From contig NZ_FUHU01000038.1 in the NCBI RefSeq assembly GCF_900163565.1, positions 124,001 through 188,000 on the forward strand: 64,000 nt of DNA, written 5' to 3'. This document shows positions 17,067-25,402 of this stretch, one piece after another. The notes beneath the pieces are model-generated. The model ran no database searches. It had not been told where the DNA came from and was given only the letters and a program-made list of their open reading frames with translations. The DNA is from Agrococcus casei LMG 22410. Lineage in GTDB: Bacteria; Actinomycetota; Actinomycetes; Actinomycetales; Microbacteriaceae. Position 1 is the first letter of the stretch. Every line of letters starts with the position of its first letter. The position numbers and the translations under genes are program-made.

Positions 17067-17975
17067 GTGACCGATTCGCAGATTCCGCAGATCCCGGCAG
17101 ACCCGGTGCAGCAGATGCTCGATGTGCTCGAGCTCTCGAGCACAGACGCGCGCACGACCGAAGACATCTTCGTCGGCAAAAGCCACTGGATGATGGGCGG
17201 CCGCGTCTTCGGCGGCCAGGTCATGGCGCAAGCGGCAGTCGCCGCGCAGCGCACCATGGAAGACGATCGGCCGATCCATTCGCTGCATGGGTACTTCCTG
17301 CGCCCGGGCGACGTCGAGAAGACGATCACCTTCTCGGTTGACCGCATTCACGACGGCCGGTCGTTCGCGACCCGTCGCACCCAGGCTTATCAAGAGGCGC
17401 AGCCGATCCTGTCGATGATCGCCTCGTTCCAGACCGCAGACGGCGGCCCCGAGGCGCAGTCCCCGATGCCAAAGGGCATGCCCGACCCCGAGTCGCTGCC
17501 TCCCGTCGGCGAGTTCCTGAAGGGCATCGACCACCCAGCCGCGCGTCACTGGGATGAAGGCCGCGCCTTCGACATCCGCCATGTCGAGGGGCCGATCTGG
17601 GCGCCGAACGCGGCGTACAAGCCCAACAGCGGCATGAACCACATGTGGGTCAAGGCGAAGTCGGCACTGCCTGACGACGACGCGCTGCACCAGGCGGCGC
17701 TGCTGTACATGAGCGACATGTCGATTCTCGAGCCAGTGCTGCAGCGTCACGGCGTGCACTGGCTGACGCCTGGGCTCAAGGTCGCAAGCCTCGACCACGC
17801 AATCTGGTGGCACCGTCCAGTGCGCGTCGACGATTGGCTGCTGCTGCGCATGCACACCACTTTCTCCGGCGGCGGCCGCGGCCTGGCCCACTGCCGCGTC
17901 TTCGATCGCGAAGGCACCCACGTCGCGTCGTTCGCCCAAGAGGGCATGGTGCGCATCCCCGAGGCCAGCGCATGA
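17067..17975 (+). CDS. tesB: Acyl-CoA thioesterase II
   Basis: A 302-residue double hot-dog thioesterase. The first hot-dog carries MMGGRVFGGQVMAQA (about 35-49) and HSLHGYFLRPGD, and the second carries SLDHAIWWHRPVRVDDWLL with the conserved catalytic Asp of the TesB family. It hydrolyses medium to long acyl-CoAs to free acid and CoA. GTG 17067 is a leaderless-type start (TAGACT 6 nt upstream). Its stop overlaps the GNAT gene by 4 nt, beginning a three-gene string tesB-GNAT-Rieske with ATGA junctions. Confidence 0.95.
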   Translation: MTDSQIPQIPADPVQQMLDVLELSSTDARTTEDIFVGKSHWMMGGRVFGGQVMAQAAVAAQRTMEDDRPIHSLHGYFLRPGDVEKTITFSVDRIHDGRSFATRRTQAYQEAQPILSMIASFQTADGGPEAQSPMPKGMPDPESLPPVGEFLKGIDHPAARHWDEGRAFDIRHVEGPIWAPNAAYKPNSGMNHMWVKAKSALPDDDALHQAALLYMSDMSILEPVLQRHGVHWLTPGLKVASLDHAIWWHRPVRVDDWLLLRMHTTFSGGGRGLAHCRVFDREGTHVASFAQEGMVRIPEASA

Positions 17976-18550
17976 GCGTCTCGCCGTTCGACCCCGACGA
18001 CCTCATGGTGAGCATCGCCGCCAGGCTTCCCATCGAGGTCGACGACCTGCGCCTGCGCACGTTCACTCCCGCAGACTTCGACGCGGTCTCCGGCTACCGC
18101 AACCACCCTGACAACCGCCGGTTCATGTACGCGCCCGACCAGACGCCCGCTGAGCTGCGCGCATGGGTCGCTGGCGGCGCACCGGTGTTTCTGCGCGACG
18201 GCGACGCCTGCAACCTCGCGATCGAATCCGACGGCCGGGTCGTCGGCGACGTCATGCTGCAGATCGTCTCGCTGGCGAGCCGGCAGGCAGAGATCGGATG
18301 GTCGCTCAACCCTGCAGAGACCGGCCGCGGGTTCGCGACGCGGGCGGCAGAAGCGGTGCTCGACCTCGCATTCGATCTCGGGGCACACCGGGTCATCGCA
18401 AGGCTCGACCGCGACAACACCGCTTCGGCGAAGGTCGCTGAGCGCATCGGCATGCACCTCGAGGCGACGCTCGTCGACGCCGAGGTGAATCCGGCAATCG
18501 GCGACTTCGGAACAACACTGATCTACACAGCACGACGGGGAGTCACATGA
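17972..18550 (+). CDS. GNAT family N-acetyltransferase (RimJ/RimL-like)
   Basis: A 192-residue acetyltransferase with the pattern LRLRTFTPADFDAV at the N-terminus, IGWSLNPAETGRGFATRAAEAVL as the acetyl-CoA binding motif A (a Q/RxxGxG/A variant) and RVIARLDRDNTASAKVAERIGM in motif B. This organisation is typical of RimJ/RimL and small-molecule N-acetyltransferases; the acceptor is unknown. It is translationally coupled to tesB and to the Rieske gene by ATGA overlaps. Confidence 0.9.
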   Translation: MSVSPFDPDDLMVSIAARLPIEVDDLRLRTFTPADFDAVSGYRNHPDNRRFMYAPDQTPAELRAWVAGGAPVFLRDGDACNLAIESDGRVVGDVMLQIVSLASRQAEIGWSLNPAETGRGFATRAAEAVLDLAFDLGAHRVIARLDRDNTASAKVAERIGMHLEATLVDAEVNPAIGDFGTTLIYTARRGVT

Positions 18551-18972
18551 GCAGCAACGCATCCGGACCACAGCTCACACGCCGAGCCGCGATCGGCGCG
18601 TGCCTTGCCGGCGGCGCCATGACGCTGTCTGCCTGTGCTGGCGGCGACGACTTCGTCGAGCTCGAGCCCGGCACCGGCGGCACCGCGACCTTCGAGATCG
18701 ATGACATCAGCGTCGGATCAGGCGGCTTCCTGCAGATCGACAAGAACGCCGTCATCGTGACCCGGCCCGCTGAAGACGAGTTCCACGCCTTCAGCGGAGT
18801 CTGCACGCACCAGGGGTGCACAGTGCGGATGCGCGAGTCAGTGATTCACTGCCCCTGCCACAACTCGGAGTTCGACGTGACGACAGGTGACGTGCTGGCC
18901 GGCCCGGCTCCCACAGCACTCAAGGAGTTCACGATCGAGGTCTCTGGCTCGACCGCAACCATCACGATGTAG
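18547..18972 (+). CDS. Rieske [2Fe-2S] lipoprotein, Tat-exported
   Basis: A 141-residue protein with a Tat-like signal (TRRAAIGACLAGG) followed by a lipobox LSAC, then a small Rieske domain with CTHQGC and CPCHNSEFD supplying the two Cys and two His ligands. It should be an electron carrier anchored on the outer face of the membrane. No partner oxidoreductase lies beside it; the upstream genes are tesB and a GNAT, joined by ATGA. Its 3' end overlaps the convergent cyclase-fold gene by 11 bp. Confidence 0.92.
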   Translation: MSSNASGPQLTRRAAIGACLAGGAMTLSACAGGDDFVELEPGTGGTATFEIDDISVGSGGFLQIDKNAVIVTRPAEDEFHAFSGVCTHQGCTVRMRESVIHCPCHNSEFDVTTGDVLAGPAPTALKEFTIEVSGSTATITM

Positions 18973-19948
18973 CGGCTTCGAGCCAGCGCGTGACGAGCAG
19001 CCCCTGCAGCGTCAGGGCCTTCGAGGGCTCGCCGTGGTCTGGCTCCGTGCGAAACCACACGATCCCGTCGAGCGGCCCGTCCTGCAGCCACGTGCCGTCT
19101 CCATGCCGCTTGTGGACTGCCAGCCGCAGCGCATCGCCGAGCCGCGCATCCGGCTCTGTCGAGTCGTGCTCGGATGCGCGCCTGAAGTAGTCGAGGGCCC
19201 GCAGAGCCGAGTATCGATGCCGAGCCGGTTCTGCGAACTCGCGCACGAACGGTGCGACGACCTGCCCGGTCGACTTGCGGTGCAGCAGCCGACGCTCGAG
19301 CAGGTATTCCTCTCCCCTGTGCCGAACCTCGGCCAGATGCGTGTCGCCGGTGCGCTGCTCCCACTCGAGCAGCCCGAGCAGCGCATTGAGGGTCGAATGG
19401 AACGAGCTCGTGGTCTTGCCGAGCTCCCACTCGCAGTTCCAGCCGCCGTCTGCGAGCTGATGCTCGGCGAACCAGTCAGCCAGCTGCGACATGTCACGGC
19501 CTAGCCACGCACCGTTGGCGAGGGTCATGGCGTTGATACAGACATCGACTTCGCCCTGCCAGAACGGCAGATCGTCGTACTCCCAGCGGCAGTTCGCATC
19601 CAGCCGCTCAGCCGTGTCGCCCATCGCCTCGGCTGCGACTCCCCACTCGCGCAGCTGGCTCAGCGACCAGCTCGTCGCAACCCACGGCTGCGCTTCTGGA
19701 TTGCCGACGACCACGATGCCGAGCTCTGCACGGCCCGGAAAGTGCGCACCGCCGGCCCACTGCCCGTCTGCGTCCTGCTTGGAGAGCAGCCGGACGCCGA
19801 AGCCCTGCGTCGCGACCTTCGCCCTCGTGGCCTCCCAGAGGATGTCGGATGCGCCGAGCAGGTCGCGCTCCACGCGCCAGCGAAGCGACGGGTCAGAGTC
19901 GAGCAGCCATTCTGTGAGCTCTTCGTCGAGCTCCTTCTGTGCATTCAT
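18962..19948 (-). CDS. Terpenoid-cyclase-fold (alpha/alpha toroid) protein, squalene-cyclase-like
   Basis: A 328-residue helical-repeat protein. Repeats of the QW type are visible: KQDADGQWAGG, HQLADGGWNCEW and RHGDGTWLQDG, suggesting an alpha/alpha-toroid as in squalene/oxidosqualene cyclases. It is much shorter than a real cyclase (about 630 residues) and lacks a DXDD motif, so cyclisation is doubtful. Such proteins are common in actinobacteria and unassigned. TACCGT lies 6 nt before ATG 19948, a leaderless-type start. It overlaps the Rieske gene tail to tail. Confidence 0.75.
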   Translation of the reverse strand: MNAQKELDEELTEWLLDSDPSLRWRVERDLLGASDILWEATRAKVATQGFGVRLLSKQDADGQWAGGAHFPGRAELGIVVVGNPEAQPWVATSWSLSQLREWGVAAEAMGDTAERLDANCRWEYDDLPFWQGEVDVCINAMTLANGAWLGRDMSQLADWFAEHQLADGGWNCEWELGKTTSSFHSTLNALLGLLEWEQRTGDTHLAEVRHRGEEYLLERRLLHRKSTGQVVAPFVREFAEPARHRYSALRALDYFRRASEHDSTEPDARLGDALRLAVHKRHGDGTWLQDGPLDGIVWFRTEPDHGEPSKALTLQGLLVTRWLEAATS

Positions 19949-19992
19949 GGTGCCACGGTACGCCGAGGTCGCCCCACCGCTCTAGGCGCACA

Positions 19993-20009
19993 GGCAACGC
20001 ACCGTTGCC
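19993..20009 (-). terminator. Short hairpin after the thioesterase gene
   Basis: GGCAACG-CAC-CGTTGCC, a perfect 7-bp stem with a 3-nt loop, 6 nt downstream of the minus-strand thioesterase stop. There is no U-tract, so termination strength is uncertain. Confidence 0.5.
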
Positions 20010-20015
20010 GCTCAG

Positions 20016-20471
20016 CTAACGGCGTCGGAACTCGATCGGATCCTCTGTGAACGGCTCCCACGTGCTGCGCTCGGCATCCGTGAGCCTGCGAGGACTGCCT
20101 GTTGCCGCGTCGACCATGACGACTGTCGTCGTCGCACGTGCGTAGACGACGTCGCGGTCGGGCGACATGACCTCGTAGCAGACCGTGACGCTGGCTCCGC
20201 CGAGGCGGCCGATCCAGACATCGATCTGCAGAGGCCTGCGGTGATGCGGAATCTGTGCCAGGTACTCGGCCTCCTGGTGCGCGATGACAGTCCAGGTGCC
20301 AGCACCCGGACTGCCGTCGACAGCGGCCATGGGGCCGACTTCGACTTCATCGCTTGCCCACAGAACCTGCACGCGTGCGTCTTCGAGCAGGCTGAAGAGC
20401 GCCGCGTTGTTGACGTGGCCGTACCCGTCGAGATCGGCCCAGCGGACCTGAACGCGAGCGGTCTCGCGCAT
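20016..20471 (-). CDS. Hot-dog acyl-CoA thioesterase (4-hydroxybenzoyl-CoA thioesterase type)
   Basis: A 151-residue single hot-dog protein with the family signature VRWADLDGYGHVNNAALF near residue 8; the Asp in this segment is the usual catalytic residue. It hydrolyses an acyl-CoA. The start at 20471 overlaps the ettA stop (ATGA), so it is translated with EttA; the longer frame upstream is inside ettA and lacks conserved sequence. In M. tuberculosis a similar thioesterase (Rv2475c) also lies close to the EttA gene. Confidence 0.9.
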   Translation of the reverse strand: MRETARVQVRWADLDGYGHVNNAALFSLLEDARVQVLWASDEVEVGPMAAVDGSPGAGTWTVIAHQEAEYLAQIPHHRRPLQIDVWIGRLGGASVTVCYEVMSPDRDVVYARATTTVVMVDAATGSPRRLTDAERSTWEPFTEDPIEFRRR

Positions 20472-22153
20472 CAGTCGCGAGTGAGCTTGCGGTACACCGA
20501 GCTCTTGGGACGTGCAGCGTCGGGGCCGAGGCGCTCGATCTTGTTCGCCTCGTATGCCTCGTAGTTGCCTTCGAACCAGTGCCAGTTGGCCGGCTGCTCG
20601 TCGGTGCCCTCGTAGGCGAGGATGTGCGTCGCGATGCGGTCGAGGAACCACCGGTCGTGCGTGATGACCACGGCGCAGCCGGGGAAGTTCAGCAGCGCGT
20701 TCTCGAGGCTTGACAGGGTCTCGACGTCAAGGTCGTTCGTCGGCTCATCCAGCAGCAGCAGGTTACCGCCCTGCTTGAGCGTCAGCGCGAGGTTCAGTCG
20801 GTTGCGCTCGCCGCCCGAGAGGATGCCGGCACGCTTCTGCTGGTCTGGCCCCTTGAAGCCGAACTGCGACACGTATGCGCGCGACGGGATCTCGACGTTG
20901 CCGACCTGGATGAAGTCGAGTCCGTCTGAGACGACCTCCCACAGGTTCTTGTTGGGGTCGATGTTCTCGCGCCCCTGGTCGACGTAGCTGATCTTGACGC
21001 TGTCGCCGATCTTCAGCTCTCCGCCGTCGAGCGGCTCAAGGCCGACGATCGTCTTGAACAGGGTCGACTTGCCGACGCCGTTGGGGCCGATGATGCCCAC
21101 GATGCCGTTGCGCGGAAGGCTGAACGACAGGCCTTCGATGAGCGTGCGATCGCCGAAGCCCTTCTCGAGGTTGTTAGCCTCGAGCACGAGCGAGCCGAGT
21201 CGGGGCCCAGCCGGAATCTGGATCTCTTCGAAGTCGAGCTTGCGTGTGCGCTCTGCCTCTGCCGCCATCTCTTCGTAGCGAGCAAGACGGGCCTTCGACT
21301 TGGCCTGACGGCCCTTTGAATTCGAGCGAACCCACTCGAGCTCGTCAGAGAGGCGCTTCGCGAGCTTGGCGTCCTTCTTGCCCTGCACCTTGAGTCGCTC
21401 GTGCTTCTTCTCGAGGTAGGTCGAGTAGTTGCCCTCGTAGGGGTAGAGGCGACCGCGGTCGACCTCGCAGATCCAGGTGGCGACGTGGTCGAGGAAGTAG
21501 CGGTCGTGCGTGACGGCCATGACTGCGCCGGGGTACTTCGAGAGGTGCTGCTCGAGCCACTCCACGCTCTCGGCGTCGAGGTGGTTCGTGGGCTCATCGA
21601 GCAGGAGCAGGTCGGGCTTCTCGAGCAGGAGCTTGCAGAGCGCGACGCGGCGGCGCTCACCACCCGAGAGGTTCTTGATCTCCCAGTCGCCGGGAGGGCA
21701 GCGGAGTGCGCTCATCGCCTGCTCGAGTTGCGAGTCGAGATCCCAGGCGTCTGCTGCGTCGATCTCTTCCTGCAGCTTGCCCATCTCGCTCATGAGAGCG
21801 TCGAAGTCGGCGTCAGGATTCGCCATCTCGGCGGAGATCTCGTTGAAGCGGTCGACCTTGGCCTTGACGTCACCGAAGGCCTGCTGCACGTTCTCGAGCA
21901 CGTTCTTCGTCTCGTCGAGCTCGGGCTCCTGCATCAGAATGCCGACGGAGTACCCGGGACTCAGGGTCGCTTCACCGTTTGACGGCTGGTCGAGTCCGGC
22001 GATGATCTTGAGAATCGTCGACTTTCCCGCACCGTTCGGCCCGACGACACCGATCTTCGCCCCTGGAAGGATCGCAGTGGTCACATCGTCGAGAATTACC
22101 TTGTCGCCCACGGTCTTGCGGGCGTGCACCATCGAAAAGACGTATTCTGCCAT
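20471..22153 (-). CDS. ettA: Energy-dependent translational throttle protein EttA (ABC-F)
   Basis: A 560-residue ABC-F protein with two ATPase domains: Walker A GPNGAGKST near residue 40 and GPNGVGKST near 350; signatures LSGGERRRVALCKLLL and LSGGERNRLNLAL; both Walker B motifs read LLLDEPTN. Length and the inter-domain linker fit EttA, which binds the ribosomal E site and gates entry into elongation according to ATP/ADP ratio. The start MAEYVFSM at 22153 has TAGACT 7 nt upstream; longer readings run into the neighbouring lipoprotein. It forms an operon with the thioesterase downstream. Confidence 0.96.
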   Translation of the reverse strand: MAEYVFSMVHARKTVGDKVILDDVTTAILPGAKIGVVGPNGAGKSTILKIIAGLDQPSNGEATLSPGYSVGILMQEPELDETKNVLENVQQAFGDVKAKVDRFNEISAEMANPDADFDALMSEMGKLQEEIDAADAWDLDSQLEQAMSALRCPPGDWEIKNLSGGERRRVALCKLLLEKPDLLLLDEPTNHLDAESVEWLEQHLSKYPGAVMAVTHDRYFLDHVATWICEVDRGRLYPYEGNYSTYLEKKHERLKVQGKKDAKLAKRLSDELEWVRSNSKGRQAKSKARLARYEEMAAEAERTRKLDFEEIQIPAGPRLGSLVLEANNLEKGFGDRTLIEGLSFSLPRNGIVGIIGPNGVGKSTLFKTIVGLEPLDGGELKIGDSVKISYVDQGRENIDPNKNLWEVVSDGLDFIQVGNVEIPSRAYVSQFGFKGPDQQKRAGILSGGERNRLNLALTLKQGGNLLLLDEPTNDLDVETLSSLENALLNFPGCAVVITHDRWFLDRIATHILAYEGTDEQPANWHWFEGNYEAYEANKIERLGPDAARPKSSVYRKLTRD

Positions 22154-22158
22154 GCCTG

Positions 22159-22608
22159 TCAGTCTACGGGAGGAGTTGCTCCCACAAGACACTTCTCGGT
22201 CTGGAGCGGCGCGGCGAGCATCGACGATGTTCCGGCTTCGCCCGCCTGGCCGATGATGCAGGTGCCGCCGATGCGCACCGCGATCTCGATGTAGGTCACC
22301 GGCGCGCCGAGGCTGTCGATACTGTCGGTGGCCTCCATCGAGTCGGTGCCGAAGCCCGCCTCGACGAGAGCCTCGATGTAGAGGTCTCGGTCGACGCCGG
22401 CTCCGGCATCCCAAGTCTCGCGAAGCGTGCTGTCGAACTCGCCGATGCGGCCTGCAGCACTGTTCGGATCGACGCTGGCGGTGGGCTCAGGCGTCTCCGA
22501 CGGCGTCACAACGGGCTGCAGCTGCGTGTGCGAGCATCCGGCGAGCACGAGCATCGACAGCCCGGCGATCGCTGCTGTCATCAGACGCTGTGCACGGCGA
22601 TTCTTCAC
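22159..22608 (-). CDS. Small lipoprotein, unknown function
   Basis: A 149-residue lipoprotein: basic start VKNRRAQR, hydrophobic core and lipobox VLAGC, then a Pro/Thr/Glu-rich spacer and a C-terminal domain with two Cys (GTCIIGQ and EKCLVG) that could form a disulfide. The family is not recognised. GTG 22608 is preceded by TAGTGT at 7 nt, the leaderless pattern. The gene ends 5 nt before the ettA start codon and lies between ssb and ettA. Confidence 0.75.
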   Translation of the reverse strand: MKNRRAQRLMTAAIAGLSMLVLAGCSHTQLQPVVTPSETPEPTASVDPNSAAGRIGEFDSTLRETWDAGAGVDRDLYIEALVEAGFGTDSMEATDSIDSLGAPVTYIEIAVRIGGTCIIGQAGEAGTSSMLAAPLQTEKCLVGATPPVD

Positions 22609-22627
22609 ACCACACACACTATCGCTG

Positions 22628-23128
22628 TCAGAACGGCAAGTACTCCGATCCGGACATTCCTCCGCCGGCGCCTGCATTTGCGTACGCCGCGGACTGCTGA
22701 CTGCTATCGCCGCCGCTGCTGGCCGCACCCTGCGGCTCAGGAGCCTGGGGCGACTGCTGCTGCCCCGCCGAGCGCTGGAAGCGCACCGTGCCGAACTGCA
22801 GCGAGACTCCGACTGTGTCAGCGTCGATGTCGATGTTGGTGAAGGTCGCCGTGTCGCCTTTGCGCACGTCGATCTTCAGCCTGCCCTGCACGACGAGCTG
22901 CATGCCCTTCTGCACGGATGCGCGCAGATGCTCTGCGAGGCGGCCCCATGCGCGAACGGTGTACCAGTTCGTGCCCGAGTCCTCCCACTGCTGGGTGCTC
23001 GGGTTGTAGCGGCGGGCGGTGGATGCGACGCGCACCTTCGTGAGCGCCTTTCCGGTCGAGGTTTCGATGGACTCTGGATCGCTGGCGGCATTGCCGACCA
23101 CGGTGATGATGTCGTTCATGTGAACCAT
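22628..23128 (-). CDS. ssb: Single-stranded DNA-binding protein paralogue
   Basis: A 166-residue OB-fold protein with ITVVGNAASDPE at the N-terminus, WYTVRAWGRLAEHL in the middle and a Gln/Pro/Ser/Gly-rich tail, ending in SEYLPF. The end keeps the hydrophobic tip but is less acidic than the usual DDDxPF interaction motif, so this is probably an accessory SSB rather than the essential one. ATG 23128 or the next ATG at 23119 could be the start; neither has a clear Shine-Dalgarno. The order ssb-ettA-thioesterase resembles Rv2478c-Rv2477c-Rv2475c of M. tuberculosis. Confidence 0.9.
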   Translation of the reverse strand: MVHMNDIITVVGNAASDPESIETSTGKALTKVRVASTARRYNPSTQQWEDSGTNWYTVRAWGRLAEHLRASVQKGMQLVVQGRLKIDVRKGDTATFTNIDIDADTVGVSLQFGTVRFQRSAGQQQSPQAPEPQGAASSGGDSSQQSAAYANAGAGGGMSGSEYLPF

Positions 23129-23160
23129 GGTGCGCATCCGCTGGCCACATCGAAACCCCG

Positions 23161-23188
23161 AGGCCGCACCTGTGGACGGGTGCGGCCT
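23161..23188. terminator. Terminator hairpin after msrA
   Basis: A perfect 10-bp stem AGGCCGCACC/GGTGCGGCCT with an 8-nt loop, between the msrA stop (23200) and the ssb start, on the downstream side of minus-strand msrA. Confidence 0.75.
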
Positions 23189-23199
23189 GTGGAGAGGCT

Positions 23200-23724
23200 C
23201 TAGGCCTTGATGTACTGCGAGAACGACGCCCTGATCTTGCTCACCTTGGGAGCGGCGACGGCCATGCAGTACGCCTGTGTCGGGTTGTGCGCGAAGAAGT
23301 CCTGGTGGTGGTCCTCGGCGCGCCAGAACTCGGTCAACGGCTCGATGGTCGTGACGATGTCGCCTTCCCACCACTCGGATGCGCGGGCCATGGCAGCTTC
23401 GAACAGCTCGAGCTGAGCGTCGTCAGCGGGGAACATCGCCGAGCGATACTGCGTGCCGATGTCGTTGCCCTGCCGGTTCAGCTGACGCGGGTCGTGCATG
23501 GTGAAGAACATGTCGAGGATGACGTTCTCGGGCACCTTGGTCTCATCGAAGACGACCTTGACTGCCTCTGCGTGCCCCGTTGTTCCGGTGCAGACCAGCT
23601 CGTAGCTGGGGTTCGGCGTCGTGCCGCCGATGTAGCCCGAGACGACGTCTGAGACCCCGTCGACCACCCGGTACGCGGCGTCGAGGCACCAGAAGCAGCC
23701 TCCTGCGATCACGAACTCTCTCAT
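23200..23724 (-). CDS. msrA: Peptide-methionine (S)-S-oxide reductase
   Basis: A 174-residue MsrA with the active-site motif GGCFWCLDAAYR near residue 8, plus SGYIGG, GHAEAVKV and the conserved PTQAYC-like C-terminal region containing TQAYCMAV. It repairs methionine S-sulfoxide in oxidised proteins. The start at 23724 is chosen over 23736 because GGAGG sits 5 nt before it. It is divergent from a small unknown gene. Confidence 0.97.
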   Translation of the reverse strand: MREFVIAGGCFWCLDAAYRVVDGVSDVVSGYIGGTTPNPSYELVCTGTTGHAEAVKVVFDETKVPENVILDMFFTMHDPRQLNRQGNDIGTQYRSAMFPADDAQLELFEAAMARASEWWEGDIVTTIEPLTEFWRAEDHHQDFFAHNPTQAYCMAVAAPKVSKIRASFSQYIKA

Positions 23725-23788
23725 GTGCGCCTCCATCTGTGTCAGTGGTGCCTCTTAGCGTGTGAAGCACATAGAAGGGAGCGTAACA

Positions 23789-24040
23789 ATGCAACTCACT
23801 ATTCCCCGCACACGGGCCGCACTGCCGGCGCACTACGAGCTCGATGCAGTCGAGGTCCGCGACGGCCTGTGGCGCATCAGCACCCTGAGAGGAACCCTGC
23901 TCGGGCACATCGCCGTCACAGCAGACGAGCCAGACACCAAGTACGTCGCCACCCGCATGCTCGGTCGCACGCCGCGACGTGTTCCGATGGGCACGTACTG
24001 GTCTCTCGACGACGCGATCCAGTGCTTCGTGCGCATCTGA
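23789..24040 (+). CDS. Small conserved protein, unknown function
   Basis: An 83-residue soluble basic protein (MQLTIPRTRAALPAHYELD at its start, GTYWSLDDAIQCFVRI at its end). The pattern of strands followed by a helix suggests a compact fold resembling a modifying or regulatory domain, but no family is recognised. ATG 23789 is preferred over GTG 23762 because GGGAG precedes it. TTAGCG just upstream may be the -10. It is divergent from msrA. Confidence 0.65.
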   Translation: MQLTIPRTRAALPAHYELDAVEVRDGLWRISTLRGTLLGHIAVTADEPDTKYVATRMLGRTPRRVPMGTYWSLDDAIQCFVRI

Positions 24041-24060
24041 ATCCTGCCGCGCACGAAGAA

Positions 24061-24084
24061 CGGGGGCCGGCGAACCGACCCCCG
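24061..24084. terminator. Bidirectional terminator candidate
   Basis: CGGGGGCCGG-CGAA-CCGACCCCCG: a 10-bp stem with one mismatch and a tetraloop, between the convergent small unknown gene and yceI. Confidence 0.7.
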
Positions 24085-24100
24085 CATCCGTCGACTGTCG

Positions 24101-24643
24101 CTACTGCTTGACAGCCGAGATGTCGATGGTGACCTTGATGTCGTCGCCGAGCATGACGCCGCCCGTCTCGAGGTTCACGTTGAACGTGATGCCGAAGTCC
24201 GAGCGCTTGATCGTCGTCGTCGCGGTGGCGCCGGCACGGATCGCACCGGCCGCGTCGGGAGCGATGCCGCCGAACTCGAGCTCCAGCTCAAGTGACTTGG
24301 TGACGCCCTTGATCTGCATGTCGCCGACGATGTAGTAGTCATCACCGTCAACGCGCGCGCCGGTCGATTTGAAGGTCCACTGCGGGAACTCGTCGGTCGA
24401 GAAGAAGTCGCCCGAGCGCAGGTGGTTGTCGCGGTCGTTGTTGCGGGTGTCGACGCTCTTCGGGTCAATCGTGGCCTCAACCGACGAGTCGGCGGGGTTC
24501 TCTGCGAGCACGATGGTGCCGTCGAAGTCAACGAACTGGCCCTTGACCTTCGCAACCATCATGTGGCGAACCGAGAACTCGATGCTCGAGTGAACGGGGT
24601 CGATCGCGTAGGTGCCAGCCTGGTATCCGGGAATGTTCTGCAT
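24101..24643 (-). CDS. YceI family lipid-binding-like protein
   Basis: A 180-residue beta-barrel protein of the YceI family with GTYAIDPVHSSIEFSVRHMM at the start, FDGTIVLAENPADSSVEATI, and the GDMQIKGVTKSLELELE and SDFGITFN segments. The fold is a lipocalin-like barrel that binds isoprenoid chains. There is no signal peptide, so the protein is cytoplasmic here. AAGGA lies 6 nt before the ATG. It stands alone between dedA (downstream) and the small unknown gene. Confidence 0.92.
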   Translation of the reverse strand: MQNIPGYQAGTYAIDPVHSSIEFSVRHMMVAKVKGQFVDFDGTIVLAENPADSSVEATIDPKSVDTRNNDRDNHLRSGDFFSTDEFPQWTFKSTGARVDGDDYYIVGDMQIKGVTKSLELELEFGGIAPDAAGAIRAGATATTTIKRSDFGITFNVNLETGGVMLGDDIKVTIDISAVKQ

Positions 24644-24714
24644 TGTCTATCCTTACAAGTCGTGAACTGCTTCAGAATTGAACAACTAAGTCCGCGTCCA
24701 GTGTATTCCGGTTT

Positions 24715-25401
24715 TTAAGGATTTTCTTCTGTCGGCGTGTTGCGGTTCTCGAGAATGCGCTTCACGACCCACCAGACGATGATCACCACGACCACGGCGA
24801 TGACCACATACTGCAGCACATCTGCCCACGGGCCGATGGCTTCCCAGTTCTCGCCGAGCAGGTATCCCGCACCGACGAAGATCGAGTTCCAGATGAGGCT
24901 GCCAGCGAGGGTCAGCGCCGAGAACAGCACGAAGTTCATCTTCTCGAGTCCTGCGGGAATCGAGATGAGGCTCCTGAAGATCGGCAGCATCCGCCCGAAG
25001 AACACGGCCTTCGAGCCGTGCCGGTTGAACCAGTCGGTGGTCTTCGAAATGTCAGCGCCGCGCACGAGCGGCAGCTTCTCAGCGATCGCCACCAGCCGGT
25101 CGTGTCCGAAGACGCGCCCGAGCCCGTACAGCATCCAGGCCCCCAGCACCGATCCGACCGTCGCCCAGATGATCGCTTCGGCGACCGTGAAGCTGCCCTG
25201 TGCCGCGGTGAATCCCGCCAGCGGCAGAATGATCTCGCTCGGGATGGGCGGCCAGGCATTCTCGAGGAAGATCGTGACGGCGACACCGATGGGTCCGAGC
25301 GCCGTCATGATGTCGACAGCCCACCCGGCAATGCCGGAGAGCTCTTCGCCGGAGCCAGCGTTGGCGGCGAGCTGCTGCCGCAGCATGTTGTGAATGTGCA
25401 C
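24715..25401 (-). CDS. DedA family membrane protein
   Basis: A 228-residue DedA protein with the signature IFLENAWPPIPSEIILPLAGF near residue 44, the GxxxG-rich stretch around VGSVLGAWMLYGLGR, FFGRMLPIFRSLISIPAG, and about five hydrophobic segments. DedA proteins act in lipid-carrier recycling and membrane homeostasis. The first possible start, GTG 25401, begins one base after the 3' discriminator base of tRNA-Arg, and no Shine-Dalgarno precedes it or the next start (ATG 25386). The gene therefore depends on transcription through the tRNA. Confidence 0.93.
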   Translation of the reverse strand: MHIHNMLRQQLAANAGSGEELSGIAGWAVDIMTALGPIGVAVTIFLENAWPPIPSEIILPLAGFTAAQGSFTVAEAIIWATVGSVLGAWMLYGLGRVFGHDRLVAIAEKLPLVRGADISKTTDWFNRHGSKAVFFGRMLPIFRSLISIPAGLEKMNFVLFSALTLAGSLIWNSIFVGAGYLLGENWEAIGPWADVLQYVVIAVVVVIIVWWVVKRILENRNTPTEENP

Positions 25402-25402
25402 G

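Noticed and set aside
18962-19948. Terpene/hopanoid biosynthetic cluster
   Set aside because: The cyclase-fold protein is half the length of a squalene cyclase and has no DXDD; no isoprenoid genes are adjacent.
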